Shown in pieces: positions 34,961 through 46,073 of a stretch of 64,000 nucleotides of DNA. Positions within the stretch are counted from its first letter, which is position 1. Each line of letters opens with the position of its first letter. A program made the position numbers and the translations under genes. The notes under the pieces are model-generated. The model was not told the origin of the DNA and searched no databases. It was given only the letters and a program-made list of their open reading frames with translations. Source of the DNA: Sarocladium kiliense (lineage: Eukaryota; Ascomycota; Sordariomycetes; Hypocreales; Sarocladiaceae). Where the stretch lies: NCBI GenBank assembly GCA_030734395.1, contig JAUZTG010000048.1, positions 2,356,001 through 2,420,000 of the forward strand, in the 5' to 3' direction.

Positions 34961-35604
34961 CCGCAACACACAGCACTGCAGTCGTGCATAACGCAAGGCC
35001 GGGCAATTTCATGCTGAAACGACAGGGGGGTTCCCAGGCCCGACGAAGGAAAATGCACGAAGCACGAGCCATTCTTGACCACAGGCTCCCCCCCCCCCCT
35101 GTCTCGCACTGCTGGGGACTCAAGTTCAGGTGGCTAAAGGGGGCCAAGCAAAATGCTCATCGCTGTTGGCCCTGCTCCGACCATGGGATTGGATCGTGAG
35201 CTCCTCTCACCACACAGCCACCACCACCTCCATGAGCCGATCATGGCCAGTCACTTCACGGTCCTCGAGAAGATCAGACATCATCCTTGTAAAAGAAGAG
35301 ATCCATGTACGAATGTGAACTTGAGAAATTGATTCGATGCCTCATGTGAAACGCTTCGCTAACCCACAAGAAAATACAAAAAAAGAGGACTTTGACCTTC
35401 AACGTCCCTAAGCGCCTCATGAGCCTCTCCATATCATATCGAGTTCCATTGCCCTGTTGACGGTGATGGAACATGCTATATATATCAAACCGACCGCCCC
35501 GGTGAGAAAAGAAAAGGAAAGTGACATCCGCACCAATCCTCTTGTCAATCGATGACATCGTACGTGCAACTCGTCGCCATATCCAACCGGAATCGTACAA
35601 AGCC

Positions 35605-38600
35605 TCAATCAGCAATGGCGCTCTCTCCACCCTGATACATCTCCTTTAGGTTCTCATTCGAAGGCACCGTAATGTTCGCCCTCGCCTTCCTCTGCGACTC
35701 GACGAACCTCGTCCAGTGTTCAGGGTCGACCTTCTGCATACCATCCCGCAGAAGCTCCTCGTGCTCCTTGAACGCCCGCAGCACACCCTTCTCCTTGGTT
35801 CTCTCAAGAAACTCTCCACCGACTTCCTCTGCAAGCTGCTGCAGCACATGCGCTTGTTGAGGGTCCGATCCAATGTCGTCGATGCTTTTGAGAAGATCCA
35901 TCTGCTCTTGCTTGGTGAGTCCGGACCGGAAATGATGACCCACACGCAAGGCACGACCTTCCTCCTCCGCGATGGATCGAGAGAGCACTGAGTTTGAGCG
36001 CGACAGTGGTCGGGCCGGATGGATTTCGGAGTCGTCTTCGTTGTCAGAAATTGCGACCTCATGTTGAGGTGGCGAGCTGGACAAGTTACTTGGCACCTGC
36101 ACAAGGATAGAGCCTACTTCATGCGCGGGCTCCCGCGTGTCGGGGTACTCGTCCTCGAATCTCTTGATGATACCCTTGAGCGTCTCGTCGAGATAGGTCA
36201 GCTTGCGTAGATCCTGTTCTCCACCAGGGTTCGCCATGGCTCTTGACAGCGCCGGCTGTAAGCGCTGGCGGATCTTGCGAGCTCCGGCAAGCAGGTGCTT
36301 CGACATGTCTTTAGCTTTGCCGCCAGTTGGGAGCTTGGGCTTCGGTTCCGTCTCCCCATTGTCGGCATCACGTGTGTATTCTCCAGACGGTCTTCTGGAC
36401 TCATCGCCACGGTTTTGCAGGCAGCAAGTGAGTGCCTTGACAACACCCGTACCCCCAATGACATAGTCCTCATCAGGCGCTGAGTCTCCTTCAATGCTGA
36501 GCTCGTCGCCGTCGAGGACATCGTGACCGAGGAGCGGTGCAAGCACATCGGGATACGACGCTGGCTTCTCATCCGCGTCTCCAGCCTCGGTCTCTGACGA
36601 GGATATGCTGGTACCCACGCCATTGTGTTGAATCCGGCTCATGTTCCTCAGGCAATACGCCACCACCTGTTTTGCCATAGCCTTGACAATCTCGCCGGCA
36701 TTATCCGAGGGTACCTCAATATCTATGCAGATGATGCTCTTTGAAACTCTTGCTGCCGCCATCAAAGAGGCATATAGAGCACATGCCTCTTCCTTAGCCT
36801 CTTCCGTCTCGGCATTCGCGAGCTTGACAAGTTCCTCGTTGCCGAAGAGGTCGATATGTGCCAGACTCCGAGCCTCCGGGAGAACTTCAACAACTGCAAT
36901 CGCCTGTTCTGCGGTCAAGGCACATTCCTTCAGATGAATCCTCTTGAGGTAATGCATCTTCGGTAAGTATCTACATGATGATTAGTACGCTTCACTGAAT
37001 GTCTAGCGTGTCTCAGCTTACCTTCGCAGCATCCCAACAGCGCTGGGAGTGGAAGTAAAAAGGTCGTTGTTCCGCGATAGGTCGATGAAGCGAAACTCTT
37101 CGATCGTGGAGACGATCGGCAAGATCTTGCATAGTGATGGCGGGTCAAGGTTGCAGCCAGCCAGTCCAAGCGCCCATAACGTGTTGGCGCCCTTGAGACA
37201 ATCGGCGATAAGGTCGATGTTGTCGCGTAGATCATTGCCACCGAGATCCAAACCCTCACTGCGCCCTGCCGCCAGGTATTTCGACAGATGTTGCAAGCCT
37301 TCCCGATTGATGTTGTTATGTCCTAGGCCAAGTCTCTTTACGCCACACTTGATGACTCCATCGATAATGCAGCCCAGCTGCTCCATGCTCGGCTCGGTAC
37401 CACCGACATTGACGAGCTCAAGAGTTGAGCCCGCTGGGCGCGTAGCCAGTGCCTTCGCGAAGATGTCTGAAATAGTCCTAGGGATAGGGAGCCCATTCGG
37501 CAGCGTTCCGTTCTGCACTGTCGGCTGCCGCGGAAACGGAATGTGAGAGACATCAAGGTACTTGAGAGACTTGCACCTGTAAAGGAATAGCGAGATGTAC
37601 TTCCAGCCATCTGGACCCAATTTGTTGTTCTTAAGGTCCAGGGCCTCAATAACTCCGCCTTGCTCCTCCTGGCTCAGCTTCTGTTTCCGCCTCTTAGGAT
37701 CGGGACGCTTAGCAGCTAGAAGACCAGCAAGAATAACGCGCAAGCCTTCATCGTTGATTTTCGTGCTATCCATGACAACGGCTCGAACCGGTACAACAGC
37801 TAGGAAGTCTCCCAGGGTGATCAAGTCTCCAAGCTGCATCCAGTAACCTGTCAAATCCAGCTTGTACACCAGCCCGCTTGCAGAAGAATAATTCGTGGAC
37901 TCGGTGAGCTGTTCTGTGATCTTCTTGAGGATGGGTGACTCTCGAAGCTGACAGCATCGGCGATATATCCGGACGGGGTTGGTCGTCGGAGTTGAGGAAG
38001 TCTTGGGCGGCGCCTCGGGGCCTGGGGTTACGTCAAGCGTGCCGTCAGATGAGTCCGCGGAGTCGTAATGAATCTCCATCGGTATTGATCCATTTGCTTC
38101 TGCAAGTCGACGCTTCTTTTCTTTCCTTGCTTTTCTCTCCTCCTCGCTCCGCTTCTTCTTGTCCTTCTTCTTGGTGTTATCTTTCTCCTTATCGGCTGGA
38201 GGCTTTGGCTGAGCAGTATCTCCATCCGTTGAGGCAGGTACATCTTTGGCTGCGGGAGTCGGATCTTGAGCCTTTGTGATCGGTGTCGAGAAATCGGCCC
38301 CAGCGTTCTTCTCCTCCTCGACACTCTTTGGGTTTTTCAACGCTTCACCTTCGCCCTTCTCAGTAAGCTTCTTTTTCGGCCCATTGACTACTGGCTTGGG
38401 CTTTGAGGTGATCTCAGCGTCGGCGTATTTTGGCATTGGTGCGATCTCTACATCGACACAAAATGCCACCCTCCGAAGTTTGGCATCTTTGAGTTCAGAT
38501 ATCGGACATCGCTCCCGATCATGGTCAACGTTCAGCACTCGACGCTCGACAAGGCCGTTTCCTAATGCCTTTCCTGAGCCTGCATTGATTGAGCCTGAAG

Positions 38601-39419
38601 ATGACAGCCTTCGGAACACTCCAAGGATGCCAGCCTGTCCCGATCTGGGGGGTGCAGGCGTGTATGGGCCATTATCTGCCGGTTTTGTGGCATGTGGCAA
38701 GACCGCATTCTTGTTCCCAGTTATCTTCGGCACCGGTGGCTCAATTTCATCATTCGGAGTACCTGACTGTGCTCCTTGAGGTAATTGCTGTGCTCCTGGG
38801 TCTTTCTGCTGTTGATCGTTTGGCTGCTTATCCTGCGGCGCCTTCGCTTCATGTTGTGTTGGAAGTTGGTTTGCTGTACCATTGGTCGTAGGGGAGCTTG
38901 GAGAGCTGGAGAATTTGGAGGAGATGTTGGAGAACCAGGATGACCGCCTAGGTGAAGTGCCTATTGAGCCGCTTTTGTCCGACGATCCTGAGCGCGCCCG
39001 CCGGCGTGGCACCGGCACTGGGCTTGACCCATTCTTCTCTGGAGATCCGTTGGTCGCTGGCGTCGTCGCCGCCGGCGTTGCTGTTGGAGTTGTTGCAGGT
39101 GTTGAACCGTTCGTCTTCGCTTTCGCGGCTAGAGCGGGATCGTTCGGCTGCTCGATGCTCTTGACCGGCTGTGCAGGCGCAGGGCTCTTCTGTGGCGTCG
39201 ATGTCACTTTATCAATGACCTTGTCTACAGGTCCAGAATGTCAGCAAGTTTGTAATACCGTATGACTTGTCGTGGGCTCAGTATTGAACCTTCACGCTGC
39301 AAGTAAAATGCCTCCGGCATCGCAAGTGGGAGGGTGGCGACAAAGGCATCAGGGAAAAGCATACCCTTAGGGACTGTATTGGTCATCCAGCTGACATCGA
39401 CTCCATGAACCTGCTCCAT
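35605..39419 (-). CDS. Large leucine-rich-repeat protein, Mhp1-like (putative cell wall biogenesis protein)
   Basis: This is a 1232-residue protein of minus-strand exons 39419-39290, 39224-37022 and 36970-35605. Residues from about 45 to 450 are low complexity: Pro/Thr/Ser/Ala-rich, then Lys/Glu-rich (KKKDKKKRSEEERKARKEKK). A conserved-looking block contains GILGVFRRLSSSGSI and RRVLNVDHDRERCPI. From about residue 480 to 800 come RNI-type leucine-rich repeats: GVIEALDLKNNKLGPDG, GVKRLGLGHNNINREGL, EGLDLGGNDLRDN and FRFIDLSRNNDLF. The C-terminal third is charged, with no domain I recognise. Fungal proteins of this layout are often annotated as cell wall biogenesis protein Mhp1; I make that link from memory and the function is unproven. 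Intron 1 has a weak donor (GTTCAA) but a good CTGAC branch site, and it is needed to keep the frame. The start is the first ATG. Confidence 0.8.
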
Positions 39420-41403
39420 CCTCGCGATTGAAGCCAAAAAGCACTACAAAGGCGAGGAACCGGGCGCAGAGTCAGGAAGAATAGAGCAAGGCTGGAGAGG
39501 AAGGGAAGAGTGTGGTAGTCCGGAAAATCGCAGGTCTCGTAGTCAGCGTATCCGAGCCCCGTCGATGGTGGTGGCCGCTGTCGGAATCGCGAATTGACTG
39601 GGGGTAGCCGATGGTTCGTGCGGTGGGTGGGTTGCGCTCCGCCTGAGTGGTTCTGGTGCAAAAGACGCAATAAGCGAATGAGCTGATGGATATACCTAAG
39701 GCAGAGGCGAGGGAAGAAGCCCTATCCCCGGATTGCTCAGCATTCGGTGGAAGGTGCCTCGACCGTCGATCAAGTGAGGAAAGCTCCAGTGGGCTTGCTA
39801 AGGCATGTCAGGCCGTAAGTTCATTTTAAGCTCTGGTAGGCCGTGTTCGAGAGCGAGCGCGTGCTGGGGCTGGAACGAGGTTGGATTTCGACAGCGGGGT
39901 AAATGGCGAAGAGATAGGCCAGAGGGAGAACAGCGCCTGGTGTGGATGACGAGGAGGTTCTGATGCAATAGAGGAGACGTCTCGATCGAGGGACCGAAAT
40001 GGCGTCGATCACAGAGAAACACTGCTCGAACTGAATTGTGCTGTCAGATGTGTTGCTGGTGGTTCTTTTTTGCTGACTGACGGCACCTGGCTGTGTGGGT
40101 TTGCCAGGGCTACCTGGGGCGGCAGTTGCAAGGAAGCAGCAGCTAGGCGAGTCTCGTGTCGTCTGAAGTCGGTGTTTGCCGTGAGATCCACGGCGGACAG
40201 CGGCTACTGAGTTCGTAGGACAGACAGTGAGCAGCTGCCTTCGTACAGGTCACAAAGCAGAGAGGGTGACAGGAATCAGAACGCAATGCGATGGAGGTCC
40301 AGATGAGCCAAAGACAAGGAATGGGTAGTGGCGGCAGACGTTTGCCTGGGGATGGACGCTGGATGGATGGCCTCAGGTCCCTTAGACGCAGATCTGGGCT
40401 GGGTCTGGTCCCTTAGACTTGGCCACAACGAGGCCACCCACAATGACGAAACCCGTGGCATCACCGTGAGCATCAGCACTGGCCCTGCAATTGCCTCACC
40501 CGCGAACACCCGCGCGCGAACCATGTTGGGCATTATTCCAACTGTAGCATTGATTAGCTGCATCCCATCCACTTTCCATCGCTCGCTTGAATGTTCAGCT
40601 AAACACTTTCATTCCCCGGAATCGTCGGACTAGGCCCAAGCCCACCCAGTCCCATCATGTGTCAACGTCACAAGCCGCGCTTCTTACTGGCTGAGGCCCC
40701 TGCGATCGTCCACCCCACAGCACCGTGGCTATCGCGGGATCGTTCCCTCATTGTCTCGCTCGACAACCTGCCTTGGGATTCCAGCGCCTGTCTGACAAAC
40801 CCGTCACAGATCGTCCCTCTCGCGTCTATCCCACTCATGTGACGCTGTGCTTTGCGTCCTTGCACGGGAGGGTGTGATGATTGCTGAATCACACTGTGGG
40901 TTATTAGCCTCCGACGCAGCTAGCCGAACCATGCTTAAACGCCACCCACAAAAATCTCAAATTGATGCTGACTCAGGCAGCTAAGGTGTACATCGAACCC
41001 CAGCGCTGAATATTTTAGCCAGTGCTTTCAAGCAGGACAATTCAACATGGGTGCTCTCTCTCGTCATTAAGAATGCCAACGATGGAAGATGATCTTAAGA
41101 TCGGTCATCCCCCTGGCTTGTTAACTCCGTTGACATAAAGTGTCGTACAGGCCAAGGGAAAAGAATATCCATTGTGGGCACGCGCGCTCAAACTTCATCC
41201 TGTCCATCCCTACAATCTACTAGAGAGGAGGCCAAACACGTCTATACACAGAGTCACGGATTGGCTATCTTGTTGGTCATGTTCAAAAGCAGTATGCATT
41301 TTCATGAGACCGTCACTTAGGACAATGACCTTCCTCGTAACTCCAAAACCTAGGACAACCCTGGTATAGTACCCATTTTCATCGTTCACCGTCCGACCAC
41401 CGT
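39420..41403. other. Intergenic, no supported gene
   Basis: This 2 kb holds the promoter of the LRR gene and the 3' flank of RPL5, both minus strand. Frames are all under about 100 codons and show no motif. Confidence 0.6.
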
Positions 41404-42570
41404 TTACAGGTCCTGGTTCTCCAGGATCTCCTTGATCTTCTCCTGGACGCGAGCCTCCTTCTCTGCCTTGGTAGACTTGGGAGTCTTGTACTTCTTGGAC
41501 TCGGCCTTCCACTCCTCCTTGGTCTTCTTGGGACCCTCGCTCTCGACCTTCTTGAAGGGGTCCTCACGGATGGCCTTGTGGGCCTCAGCGTAAAGGTCCT
41601 CAAGACCGTCAGCCTCAACATCGTCGTCGATGTACTGCTGGAACTGGCTCTGGTAACGCTCCTCATCGTCATCGGCGAGAGTCTCCATGTACTCGGCAAC
41701 GTGACCGCCGAAGATGTAGTTGCGGAGGGTGTCGGCGTCGAGCTCCTTGGACTCCATATCGTAACCAGGGAAACGCTTCTCGGAGTGAGGGATGAAGATG
41801 CCACCGTCGGAGGCACCCTTCATGGCACCGAAGACACGAGCACCAGTGGAGGTGCGGGCAAGACCAACATCAAGGAAGGCCTTGAAGGGGCGGCGCTCGC
41901 CATCGTCGGTCTCGGCGGCCTCGGTGAGGGTGAACTCACCATCAGCCTCCTCAACACCAACGAAGTCCTCGTCGAGGCCGAGCTTCTTGAGGGCGCGGCG
42001 GGCGATGAGGAGACCAGTGGCGTAGGCAGCAGCCCAGTTGGTAAGACCGTGCTTGATGCCGTAGGCCTTGAGCTCGTGGGCGTAGGCGGCAACGAAGACC
42101 TTGTCACCAGTGATCTCGGAGGTCACGAGCTGCATGATGATGTCCTTGTTGGTGAAGCGGACGACCAGGCGGTACTTGGGCGCATTGTACTTGTTCTTGG
42201 CCTGGGTGATGAGGCGCTTACGGGCGTAGTAGTCGGTCTTGCCCTGTTGTCTGCGCTTGTACTTCGTCTGGTAGCGACTTTCGAGAAGTTAGCACGCCTC
42301 CTTGCCCTCGCCTTGCGGTTCTCTTTCTCGAGATGATGGAAGATTGTAACTCACCTGAAGTAGGCACTGTTCTTGACCAGCTTGTGGAAAGGCTGGAAGA
42401 AAACCCCGAGTCAGCAATTTGCGCTTCAGATATGCTCGTTCCTCCTTCCGAAGCAACTTGCGTCGACTCTCAATCACGAGCAATTGGCATTTCTGCCAAA
42501 AGGTTACAAATAACCAAGAGAATCACAGGCTTTCGCCCTTGATCTCCAAAGATAGGCCTCAACTTACCAT
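41404..42570 (-). CDS. RPL5: 60S ribosomal protein uL18 (RPL5)
   Basis: This is the large-subunit protein that binds 5S rRNA and carries it, with uL5, into the pre-60S particle. Minus-strand exons are 42570-42568, 42392-42355 and 42277-41404, 304 residues. The first coding exon is only the ATG, followed at once by GTAAGTT; the next exon resumes with PFHKLVKNSAYF, the known N-terminus. Marks include RRQQGKTDYYARKRLI, the RLVVRFTNKDI strand, GLTNWAAAYATGLLIARR and the HSEKRFPGYD region, ending in a Lys-rich helix. Codon use is strongly C-ending, as expected for a highly expressed gene. Length is normal for fungi (about 300). It shares a 367-bp divergent promoter with the HAD gene. Confidence 0.97.
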
Positions 42571-42937
42571 TTTTGCGGTGTTGACCTTGGACTGGTTTGT
42601 TCCTGAGGATGCTGGATAGAAGACCGGTTCAAGGCTCGAGCAAAAGTTTTGGTGCGACTTGTGCCCTAACACCTTTGGTGGGAGGTAAGTGGGGCATTTC
42701 AACGTGCAGCCATCCGTTACAATGGAGGGGGACGAGGTGAAGTCGTCACGTGAGGCGCTTGGTCCCCTGGGTCTCAATGATGTGGGGATGGCGAAGACCC
42801 GCCCTGCCGAGGTACTTCGGAACTTGGATCAAGGGCAATCTGGGGTTAAGGCGACGACAGTCGTAGCCTTCCTTCAACATGGACGGTTATGTTGACAAAA
42901 TTCCTCCTGTACCATTCATATACTGTTCTTGATATTT
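42571..42937. promoter_or_regulatory. Divergent promoter RPL5 / HAD hydrolase
   Basis: Only 367 bp separate the two start codons, so both promoters lie here. It contains a CACGTG palindrome at 42747-42752 (in tcgtCACGTGAgg), the core bound by bHLH factors such as Cbf1. It also has a CCCTAA at 42664-42669, resembling the telobox-like element of ribosomal protein promoters. Both assignments are by motif only. Confidence 0.4.
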
Positions 42938-43907
42938 ATGGGCAGGCTTTATCAAGATAAGGCGGGAAGTATGGCAGCTATCAAACAGCCTAAAGTCATC
43001 CTCTTCGATATCGGCGGCGTCTGTGTAAGTGTTCACAAGAGAGTGTGTCTCGGGCCTCGTTAGGATTCGGCCGCGCTATATGTGCTTCTCGAGCTGACAG
43101 CAACCACTGCAGATCAAATCTCCCTTCCAGGCCATTCTCGATTATGAGTTGAGCTTAGGGATTCCTCCGGGTTGGGTGAACTACTCTATCTCCAGGACAG
43201 CCCCTAACGGCTACTGGCAGAAGCTGGAGAGAGGCGACATCCCCATGAATGATGATTACTTCCGGGGCTTCTCTTCAGACCTACACAACTCTGAGCGTTG
43301 GGAAGCTTTCTACAAGAGGGAGCAAGCCAAGAACCCGAAACTGCCCCTAAAGGTGCCGCCCGTGCCAACCGTTGACGCAAGATGGCTATTCGACGAGATG
43401 ATGGCCTCAGCGAATCACCCCGACCCTTGGATGTATCCGGCTTTGAAGAACCTCAAGGCCAGCGGGAAGTACATTCTTGCTGCGCTCAGCAACACGGTCA
43501 TATTCTCTCCCGACCACCCTATGTATACGCCAGACTACCTCGATGACCCCGTCCGCAGCCTCTTCGATATCTTCATGTCGTCCGCTCATATTGGAATCCG
43601 AAAACCGGACCCATCAATGTACTGGTATGCACGCCACCGGGTCAATGAGTATGCGAAACTGAACGCGGCGACGCCAAGAGGAAAGGCATTGGACTGGGCT
43701 GCGGGTGTCCAGCCAGATGATATTCTCTTCTTGGATGATATCGGAGAGAACCTGAAAGAGGCTCGACGGCAGGGGTTCCGGACTATCAAGGCTTCTCTTG
43801 GACGCGCATTTGAGGCGGTTGAGGAGCTTGAGAGAGCTACAGGTCTGGAGCTGGCTGGGACACATCCGCGCATACCCTTAGAAGGCTCTCCAAAGTCCAA
43901 AATATAG
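42938..43907 (+). CDS. HAD-superfamily hydrolase, HAD-IA / epoxide hydrolase N-domain type
   Basis: This is a cytosolic haloacid-dehalogenase-fold protein of 293 residues; exons are 42938-43024 and 43113-43907. Motif I is VILFDIGGVC with nucleophile Asp24. The residue two positions on is Gly26, where phosphatases carry the acid/base Asp (DxD). The same DIGGV form is known in HAD domains related to the N-domain of soluble epoxide hydrolase and ACAD10-type proteins. Motif II is ALSNT, motif III IGIRKPDPSMY, and motif IV ILFLDDIGENLKEARRQG, all intact. An internal ATG at residue 12 is an alternative start. It shares a promoter with RPL5 and converges on the methyltransferase gene, with stop codons 66 bp apart. 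The substrate is unknown; with Gly at the second Asp, activity could differ from simple phosphatase. Confidence 0.88.
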
Positions 43908-43973
43908 TGTTAGACCACATCCAATTACGCGATTCTGCCAAAGATGCTATCTCGAGCTTCGTGTGGGGCCAAT

Positions 43974-44843
43974 TCACTCTGCTCTCGTAGCTATATACAC
44001 ATAGACATTGTCAGTCACCCTCACCTTGCCGTCGACAGCCATTGCTTCCCATTCCTCGACGAACAGCGGTCGAGCCTTACCAATCAGCTCCTCCTTCCTC
44101 AGATTGTTCGACCACGGGGAGGTCATAATGTAATCAAATTGTTCCTCGGCCTCCGAGACGTCGTAATAACGGTCAACGGCGCCAACTTCTCGCCCAAGCT
44201 CTTCTATCACCTCTACCACCAGACCTTCGCCCTCAAGAATTTCCTTAAATGAGTTCCGGGACGTAATCCAAGACCGATCGCATGGAAAGCAAACTCCAAG
44301 ACGCTTTGCCACAAGCTCAAGAGTGCGTCCTTGTCGCAGGTTGTGCTCATGAGTGATGTCAATCGCCATTTTGCCGCCAGGTCGAAGATATTGTTTCCAT
44401 CCCGTTACGACAGCTTTCGGATCGTCAAAGAGCACAAAAGCGCTGGAACACAAGATCCAGTCGAAGCTATTCTTCTCAATATCGTTACAGGTCTCAAGAT
44501 CAGTGACATCGTGCTGGATGAATTTGATGCGCTCGCTGAGAGACGGCTGGGAGGCCACTTTGTCTCTCGCGAGAGCTAGCATCTCCTTGGTGACATCAAC
44601 ACCAATAACACGGCCTTGTGGTCCAACTTTGGGAGCAGCGATGTCGATTTCAAGGCCCGTTCCGCAAGCAAGCGACAGGACATGATCCCCAGGCTTTATA
44701 TTGGCCAAGGCCATGAATCGGGCGGTATAGTCTGGATGCCATGAATCCTCATAGTTACTGGCCCGGGCGCTGTAAATGCGCTGCGCAAGTTCAGCTTGCG
44801 TTTCAATTGAAGATTGCATATTCGGTATCAAAAACGGTGTCAT
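43974..44843 (-). CDS. SAM-dependent class I methyltransferase
   Basis: This is a soluble methyltransferase of 289 residues, intronless. Motif I is HVLSLACGTGLEIDIAA (residues 54-70). The acidic end of beta-2 is VIGVDVTKEML, motif II is FDWILCSSAFVLFDD, and motif III is LRPGGKMAIDI. It belongs to the broad UbiE/Methyltransf_11 or 25 group; the C-terminal part, which would set substrate choice, is not one I recognise. The second Met at residue 9 is a possible start. It is convergent with the HAD gene and probably shares overlapping 3' UTRs with it. It could act on a small molecule; nothing in the context fixes that. Confidence 0.85.
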   Translation of the reverse strand: MTPFLIPNMQSSIETQAELAQRIYSARASNYEDSWHPDYTARFMALANIKPGDHVLSLACGTGLEIDIAAPKVGPQGRVIGVDVTKEMLALARDKVASQPSLSERIKFIQHDVTDLETCNDIEKNSFDWILCSSAFVLFDDPKAVVTGWKQYLRPGGKMAIDITHEHNLRQGRTLELVAKRLGVCFPCDRSWITSRNSFKEILEGEGLVVEVIEELGREVGAVDRYYDVSEAEEQFDYIMTSPWSNNLRKEELIGKARPLFVEEWEAMAVDGKVRVTDNVYVYIATRAE

Positions 44844-45354
44844 CGACTTAGGAGGCAGGAAGATGGAAGGTTGAAATACAGATTGAGGGTTGAGCGCCTA
44901 TTAGTGTGGTGTAGGCAACCACGGCAATGAGCAGCCAATCATCAAGCAACGTTGGCCACCAAAGCTTGAGGGAAGTAGCTCGTGCACAAAACGATGCATC
45001 GTGGCTTGCATCGGGGTACATCTACGCCGTGATGACAGTCAGGCTCATACACTGTATTGTCGCCCCATTGACCATGATCAGTCCTTCTACGCAGAGCCGC
45101 CATGCCTTGATCGCCACTCCAGCTTCCTGATACCTTTGCTCCTTCACGACCCTAGAGCGTTGGAGAAAGCGTGACCATTAAGATTAGGTCGCCTTATGAT
45201 CGAGAGATCCAGATCAGCGAAATCTTGCTGTGTCCTCGGTGGCCTTCCTTCCCAGTTTTTAACCCCTGCGCCAAACGCCCGTTGCATCTGTCCAGAATTG
45301 AGATTGAAGTAGTTGGCTCGTTTCGATTCGTATCGGTATGGCGTCGCTCGCTTC
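44844..45354. other. Methyltransferase promoter and Kish 3' flank
   Basis: Both flanking genes are on the minus strand. No further coding region is visible in this half kilobase. Confidence 0.6.
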
Positions 45355-45730
45355 TTAGCTGATGAGGATGGTAACCTAAAGTGATGATCAGCTCCTGCTG
45401 TCCGAAAATGAAACTGAGGGCAAAGACCAACCGCCATGAAGACGCAGGCCACACTGATGTATGGACTCAGCCGTTCCCCTATCCTTGCGCACTTCCAGAA
45501 GATACCCATGACTCTATTCGCACTGTTAGATGCCAGTCTCACTGTCATTATGCCGTTCAAAGCGTACCCATTCTTGTTTCGGTCCATGATTCCCGGCGCA
45601 AAGTGGTGGACGTAGGCGCTGGTGCAGATGAGGAGGAGGAGCACCAGGAGGAGCGACTGGAAGTTGAAGAGCGCCGACTGATAGCTGTCAGCGCCTACAC
45701 GCAAGCTGGGATGCAGCAGATACTGACCAT
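45355..45730 (-). CDS. KSH1: Protein Kish (TMEM167 / Ksh1)
   Basis: This is a small Golgi membrane protein needed for the early secretory pathway. It is built from four tiny minus-strand exons: 45730-45728 (the ATG alone, followed by GTCAGT), 45677-45568, 45513-45432 and 45375-45355. The product is 71 residues, the family size. It reads SALFNFQSLLLVLLLLICT, then a luminal part, MDRNKNG joined to VMGIFWKCARIGERLSP across intron 2, and a second hydrophobic segment ending ACVFMA-VTILIS across intron 3. These blocks match the very conserved Kish family (Ksh1 in yeast). Branch sites (GCTGAC) are visible. No exon exceeds 110 nt, so simple ORF calling would miss or mis-model it. It is divergent from TAF13, with 343 bp between start codons. 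Confidence 0.94.
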
Positions 45731-46073
45731 TGCGTCTGACCCACGATTATTCCTGTGATGTGCAGATACGAGCCAAGGTAGAGTGGTTGCGTGTTTCTAA
45801 AGGTGGGAATTGCATGCAAAGGTGGCAGGTCTGGAGCTTTGGGACGTAGATGCGCCGCGCTGGCTCGCCTTCAGCTACGTGGCCCACCAGCCGCAGCATA
45901 CCCCCACTACAGCCTGCCATCACTTTGCATCCACTCACGGCTCTGACAACACTTCTACAACCTCAACACGGCCAACATAAGGATTGTCGTCCCAAGGCGC
46001 GTCAAGGAATCGATTATCTTCACTTTTTCGCATCGAGCGAGCGACGCCCTTGCGTCGCAATCCCTGCTGCACG
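45731..46073. promoter_or_regulatory. Bidirectional promoter KSH1 / TAF13
   Basis: The start codons of the two divergent housekeeping genes are 343 bp apart, so their promoters must overlap or share elements. I see no clear TATA box. Confidence 0.5.

Larger units (their letters stand above)
33338..35604. other. Repeat-rich intergenic block, no supported gene
   Basis: This 2.3 kb lies between the DUF6536 start and the 3' end of the LRR gene, both minus strand. From about 33550 to 33735 it is purine-rich. It contains the pentanucleotide array at 33866-33940, an ACAG run just after it, a complementary GCAGA patch near 34084-34100, a (GCGT) array at 34937-34960 and a C-tract near 35089. Frames in it are short and repeat-driven. 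Confidence 0.6.

Noticed and set aside
41578..42336. 252-codon plus-strand frame opposite RPL5
   Set aside because: It is an antisense shadow caused by the strong C-ending codon bias of RPL5; Leu/Val/Gly-rich and without motif.
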